A stretch of 8,226 nt of DNA from JBIICS01 sp044238735 (GTDB lineage: Bacteria > Bacteroidota > Bacteroidia > UBA4408): positions 1-8,226 of the forward strand of contig JBIICS010000124.1 in assembly GCA_044238735.1 (NCBI GenBank). Reading direction: 5' to 3'. The translations under genes and the position numbers were made by a program. Position 1 is the stretch's first letter, and the number at the start of each line of letters is the position of its first letter. Positions 7,101 to 8,226 of the stretch are shown piece after piece. The notes beneath the pieces are model-generated. The model saw only the letters and a program-made list of their open reading frames with translations. It did no database searches and was not told the DNA's origin.

Positions 7101-7538
7101 CCACCCCTTTCCACAAGCGCCATTATTACTTGTACTTGAATAATATAAAGATAATCCTTGAAAAACGTTTCCATTACCAACAGGTGTATTAAGTGGTATT
7201 GTGTATTCTAGTGAACCATTAGAAGAATTAACATTAAAAGAAGAAGGGGTTTTGCCTAATGGTAAATTTTGATCTAATGTTCTATCGATATTTCCGTTGG
7301 TGCCATTTATATAATTGCTCGAAGAAATTTCTGCAGGCAACTCAATTGCCTTATTAATAAACACTTTAGAATTTCCGCCTGAATTTGCTTTAATTACAGA
7401 ACCCGGCTTTATTTTAATTAAATCGCGGGCAGAGGATTGAGTATTTGTAAGTGCTGAATTTATTTCGAGTACAGCAGTGTTTTGTGCAAACACCAGATTA
7501 CTTGAAATAATAAATAAGATAACAATAAGTTTTTTCAT
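1185..7538 (-). CDS. Giant secreted SpvB/TcdB/RHS-type toxin with phospholipase A2-like tip
   Basis: 2117 residues. Residues 1-19 are a Sec signal peptide ending VFAQ. Residues about 100-158 match the SpvB/Tc toxin N-terminus (SLEYTIPLNTPVG, LSLYYSS, GACGKGWNI). Seven DxNGDGxxD-type calcium loops start at D391, D470, D547, D595, D667, D727 and D783, as in VCBS/FG-GAP repeats. A TcdB-middle-like segment follows (about 815-900, with GKGILGF at 888-894). YD repeats (for example YQYDALGNLRNQT, YEYDDLARVTKI) fill about 940-1715. The RHS core runs about 1720-1839 (SDHLGS, GRMYDPVLGRMLSPD, NRYSYCLNNPLKYSDPSG). The tip, 1840-2117, bears phospholipase A2-like motifs. The layout resembles a Tc toxin B and C subunit fused in one chain, which by family knowledge forms a hollow shell enclosing the tip. 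The ATG at 7538 is favoured because the signal peptide follows at once. The gene starts 20 nt behind the tail-fiber-like gene and ends 5 nt before the immunity candidate. It has no T9SS sorting domain of its own, so its route out of the cell is unclear. Confidence 0.95.
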   Translation of the reverse strand: MKKLIVILFIISSNLVFAQNTAVLEINSALTNTQSSARDLIKIKPGSVIKANSGGNSKVFINKAIELPAEISSSNYINGTNGNIDRTLDQNLPLGKTPSSFNVNSSNGSLEYTIPLNTPVGNGNVFQGLSLYYSSTSNNGACGKGWNISLPGGINRENKNLYQDNVIERFNFDENDVFSYNGNRLYKSVDLGTYKEYKTENESFDQIVSFHDIGAPYPNFTIKTKNELTLNTVGYIPQNAQLPLFYAISDIVDNYGNRCLYQYGNDNGEFFLKEINYGNHLSNNLPYSIKFYYDIKNEPTEKYSNGFKIKEAKILREISIYSSGLLLRSYKLSYNNDVEGNYLLSELQEFNGKGETFNSLLFNYNEVNSISDTKIYNLFIINSYSKQFLIDFNSDGLKDIISFNGTRTIQSDGSSTVNWQNWKVYKNTGNEDFRFSNVSTNTNFPPNFELKQSFQYDLNTVGGFSISIFDYNGDGFEDLYLRGVDNSISQNVLKADGSLDLTLNGSSINVYLSNGTGISSTPTSFLSYLAQNLSISNGLNSALFVGDFNGDRVSDILNYFAWQQGKSKFHFYQNSQGTLNDLNYRIDFSNAFVSDYDGDGISDIINCVIDNPNATLASVVPGKYALKFDSNRNFQLVSLNTGYALNKFFNPVSGCVAVDEVLNLIGDYNGDGYLDNLITVNNALYSYDWKGYINKGNNSELVFGNTLGLKSPFSSQNRCRLVHAAHDMNGDGLTDVLEFDNNNSNVTTLSVFYSLGNQFSFTKIDYSIPSRVDYDNNTVNFGDFNGDGIEDIYITSSLTAQPLIVYMYRTSQTSLLKEVLDGFNVSTKFYYSKLNSFTNYSQNLQNNSDLINYKGPTSVIDKIVYPDGIGGNTELSFSYKNYLIHKKGKGILGFTEFSKSNSSTLLKDELIVDYGIGNSDYFTPKITTSKTYLTATGQQLSLGVNTYEIVPLSTINKRIFYYLKSNSYNDLISNVNNVTNYTYNTGNGTLTSKEDVNVNTGIKKITAYSNYIAVGTDNNLLPTVPKQITHTSIDGVNPNISKTTNIEYNLNEGSIKSNTIYPGTTGEIIHNYTYTTFGKLKEDNITAYNLPLLSSKFEYDATGLFLIKTINPEEEFETVDYNKYTGHALTQTNVQSQKTYFEYDGWGNQVSQIAPDNNRINVERGWISGAQIPGTHETRTSEIISYKKVFGQGMPYVIEYYDIYGRVVLVEKEGFSGKIFQGKEYNAKGQIIKETNNYEIVNPQCSTLFTIYNYDDYNRIKLAKVTDDLFSPSAGLNTTYNYQNLSNGDLITTITTPDNYTSSKTTNALSYLISSTDNGGNITYEYFADGKLKNTKVNGIVTNSIVYDDFGNQKELNEVNSGKTKYQYDALGNLRNQTDANLNSYDLTYDKLGRIKTKSGPDGVYTYNYVLSGKALGNLESVSGPNNAIMNYEYDDLARVTKITEGTSTKNFITQLQYDQYNRLINKKYASDFSVNYEYNSIGVLTKIIQADNNQTLWQINGMLPNGIINKYTYGNGLASINTYDNYSNIKKQQTGNVFDLEYNINPVTGNLDWRKDNVAQLKEDFKYDNLNRLTKFQPDLNATFLPNSITYKSNGNIETKTDAGNYEYNLTRLNAVETVTNPVPAISLTQQDISYTPFKKVATISENNLQYNITYGVNQQRIKSVLTQSGVTNYTRYYASNFEQTINNIGQVTDVTYIESPSGICAMNVNDNGNKQLFYVHSDHLGSINTLTNTSGTVATYNGNVLKQSFDAWGRRRNYSNWSYDNINTLPQWLSRGYTGHEHLNQFNLINMNGRMYDPVLGRMLSPDIFAQAPDFTQSHNRYSYCLNNPLKYSDPSGNTWEKTVRNGLDKMFIPFRVVDAPFSAASDRMNGNKNANYFNKQYLLGNQAPYAASGGTSPGSSQYSATKMGGTNNHLDPQYSNYDDMYDALNDGVEVPIFGYAGIGVQFNAQKRNGDWVNQYDVKMEERYIKGFYTLRYNNSLSNKNNGPLHLTLENVLDKKALWYNYIGPGSSKDPRYLLSLGLKPLNMLDYAAYLHDYRYYINRADGVTGALFNLNVAGADAKLAYDAMFVAKFSTNVEETRRAYAVAAIFTPISIYKAFAIGASENYNDNNFIK
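1188..2021 (-). other. Variable toxin tip of the RHS protein with phospholipase A2-like domain
   Basis: This is residues 1840-2117, after the RHS core end SDPSG. The first 160 residues or so show no motif I recognise. Residues about 2000-2075 (nt 1314-1541) hold YIGPG (2008-2012), D2032-x-A-A-x-x-H2038-D2039-x-x-Y2042 and A2062-D2063-x-x-L2066. Y-x-G-x-G is the calcium loop and HDxxY the catalytic helix signature of secreted phospholipases A2. The D-x-A-A lead-in and the later A-D-x-x-L are, as I recall them, features of parvovirus VP1 phospholipases. The tip contains no cysteine, unlike animal secreted enzymes but like the viral type. GPG to HD is 25 residues, somewhat longer than the roughly 18 I recall for parvovirus B19. 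A hydrophobic stretch (2086-2106) lies near the C-terminus. Predicted action is calcium-dependent hydrolysis of phospholipid sn-2 ester bonds. The motif match is direct; activity is inferred. Confidence 0.75.
5166..6368 (-). other. Seven calcium-loop (VCBS/FG-GAP-like) repeats in the RHS protein
   Basis: Within residues 391-791, each repeat centres on a D-x-[ND]-x-D-[GR]-x-x-D loop: DFNSDGLKD, DYNGDGFED, DFNGDRVSD, DYDGDGISD, DYNGDGYLD, DMNGDGLTD and DFNGDGIED. Spacing is 48-79 residues, consistent with blades of a beta-propeller. In Tc-type B subunits this region forms the propeller at the entry to the shell. The third loop has R where G is usual, so it may bind calcium less well. Confidence 0.85.
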
Positions 7539-7558
7539 AATAATTGCTTATTGTTTTA

Positions 7559-8226
7559 TTACTTAGACTGTTTGTTTTTTAAAACTTTTATTTCTTCTTC
7601 AAGCGTAGCTAACTTTTTATTTTGTTCAATTATATAAAGTGTTAACTCTTCAATTTTTTCCATTTGTTTTATTTGCATTTCTGCTACACCAAAACCACTC
7701 ACACTTACTTGGTTTGCGCTTGGTATATTAGGTAAATGTTTATTTGCTTTTATATAGTTTTCCAAATCTTTTAAATTCATTAAACTATAATTTGTTTCAA
7801 AAACATAATCAGGAAATGCTGTTCCATCAGGATGTACCTGTACTTCACGGGCATAAACAAATCCATTAGATTTTACTTTAAAATTTTCGGTATCTAATGA
7901 ATTATAGATTCTAAAAGCAACATCATCAGCGGCATTTCCTTTTATTTCTAATTTAGAAGTCGCAGAACTTTTACCAATAGAAACATTACCATTAATATCG
8001 GTATTGCCCAATACACTTAATTTGTTTCCGGTTGATAATGTACTTGTGCCAATACTTACACCGCCTGTAGTATAATTTAAATTAGTCCCATTTGTTACCC
8101 ATTGGCTACTCACAATGGAATTCCCATTAATAAACAAACCTGTAGAGTTGATTGTACCGGCTACATCTAATTTGTAAATTGCATTTGGATTTGTAGTTCC
8201 TATACCCACAGAACCCGCAGTATATC
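7559..8226 (-). CDS. Phage-tail-fiber-like protein with C-terminal coiled coil, 5' end missing
   Basis: 221 residues are visible and the frame stays open to the window edge. The possible GTG start at 8209 is an internal valine: the frame reads YTAGSVGIGTTNP across it, and SVGIGTTNP is itself a member of the repeated motif family. Repeated GNVSIGK/GGVSIGT/SVGIGTT segments alternate with KLDVAG, KLSVLG and KLEIKG strands, typical of trimeric beta-helical fiber stalks in Bacteroidota. The conserved C-terminal module follows: FPDYVF (nt 7799-7816), LKDLENYIKANKHLPNIPSA, a GFGVAEMQ turn, and a heptad helix (KQMEKIEELTLYIIEQNKKL onward) that probably trimerises. Unlike many relatives, I see no peptidase S74 chaperone residues. 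It precedes the RHS gene by 20 nt, so the two are probably co-transcribed. A role in surface binding or delivery is plausible but not shown. Confidence 0.9.
   Translation of the reverse strand, partial: YTAGSVGIGTTNPNAIYKLDVAGTINSTGLFINGNSIVSSQWVTNGTNLNYTTGGVSIGTSTLSTGNKLSVLGNTDINGNVSIGKSSATSKLEIKGNAADDVAFRIYNSLDTENFKVKSNGFVYAREVQVHPDGTAFPDYVFETNYSLMNLKDLENYIKANKHLPNIPSANQVSVSGFGVAEMQIKQMEKIEELTLYIIEQNKKLATLEEEIKVLKNKQSK

Noticed and set aside
7559..7900. Peptidase S74 intramolecular chaperone domain in the tail-fiber-like protein
   Set aside because: The C-terminal module has the FPDYVF and coiled-coil features but no recognisable SDxRxK-type S74 start, so self-cleavage is not claimed.
8207..8209. 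GTG as start codon of the tail-fiber-like gene
   Set aside because: The frame is open upstream to the window edge and reads through in a repeat motif (SVGIGTTNP), so the GTG is an internal valine codon.

Overview
The window reads as an accessory toxin locus from a member of the Bacteroidota, probably one with a type IX secretion system (T9SS). The evidence is the AT-rich DNA, start codons without a clear Shine-Dalgarno sequence, signal peptides ending in AQ, a T9SS type A C-terminal sorting domain on a small protein, and the pairing of a 'tail fiber'-like protein with a giant YD-repeat protein. I cannot name the genus. All four genes lie on the minus strand, so transcription runs from high to low coordinates.

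Layout in transcription order. (1) 8226-7559 is the 3' part of a phage-tail-fiber-like protein with a C-terminal coiled coil; it is cut by the window edge. (2) 20 nt later, 7538-1185 encodes a 2117-residue secreted SpvB/TcdB/RHS-type protein. Its order is signal peptide, SpvB-like N-terminus, seven DxNGDG-type calcium-binding repeats, TcdB-middle-like segment, long YD-repeat shell, RHS core ending in DPSG, and a 278-residue variable tip. (3) 5 nt later, 1179-919 encodes an 86-residue membrane protein, the obvious immunity candidate. (4) After a 105-nt gap, 813-367 encodes a 148-residue exported protein that is little more than one YD motif and a T9SS sorting domain. (5) 1-366 has no gene. It holds three near-identical 99-bp tandem units, each containing two inverted REP-like palindromes.

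The main result is the tip of the giant protein. Residues about 2000-2075 carry Y-x-G-P-G followed by D-x-A-A-x-x-H-D-x-x-Y and then A-D-x-x-L, with no cysteine anywhere in the tip. This is the pattern of a disulfide-free phospholipase A2 of the type found in parvovirus VP1 proteins. The working model is an RHS/Tc-like cocoon delivering a membrane-attacking phospholipase, with the small membrane protein encoded directly behind it protecting the producer. Enzyme activity, immunity and the export route are inferences, not shown by the sequence.
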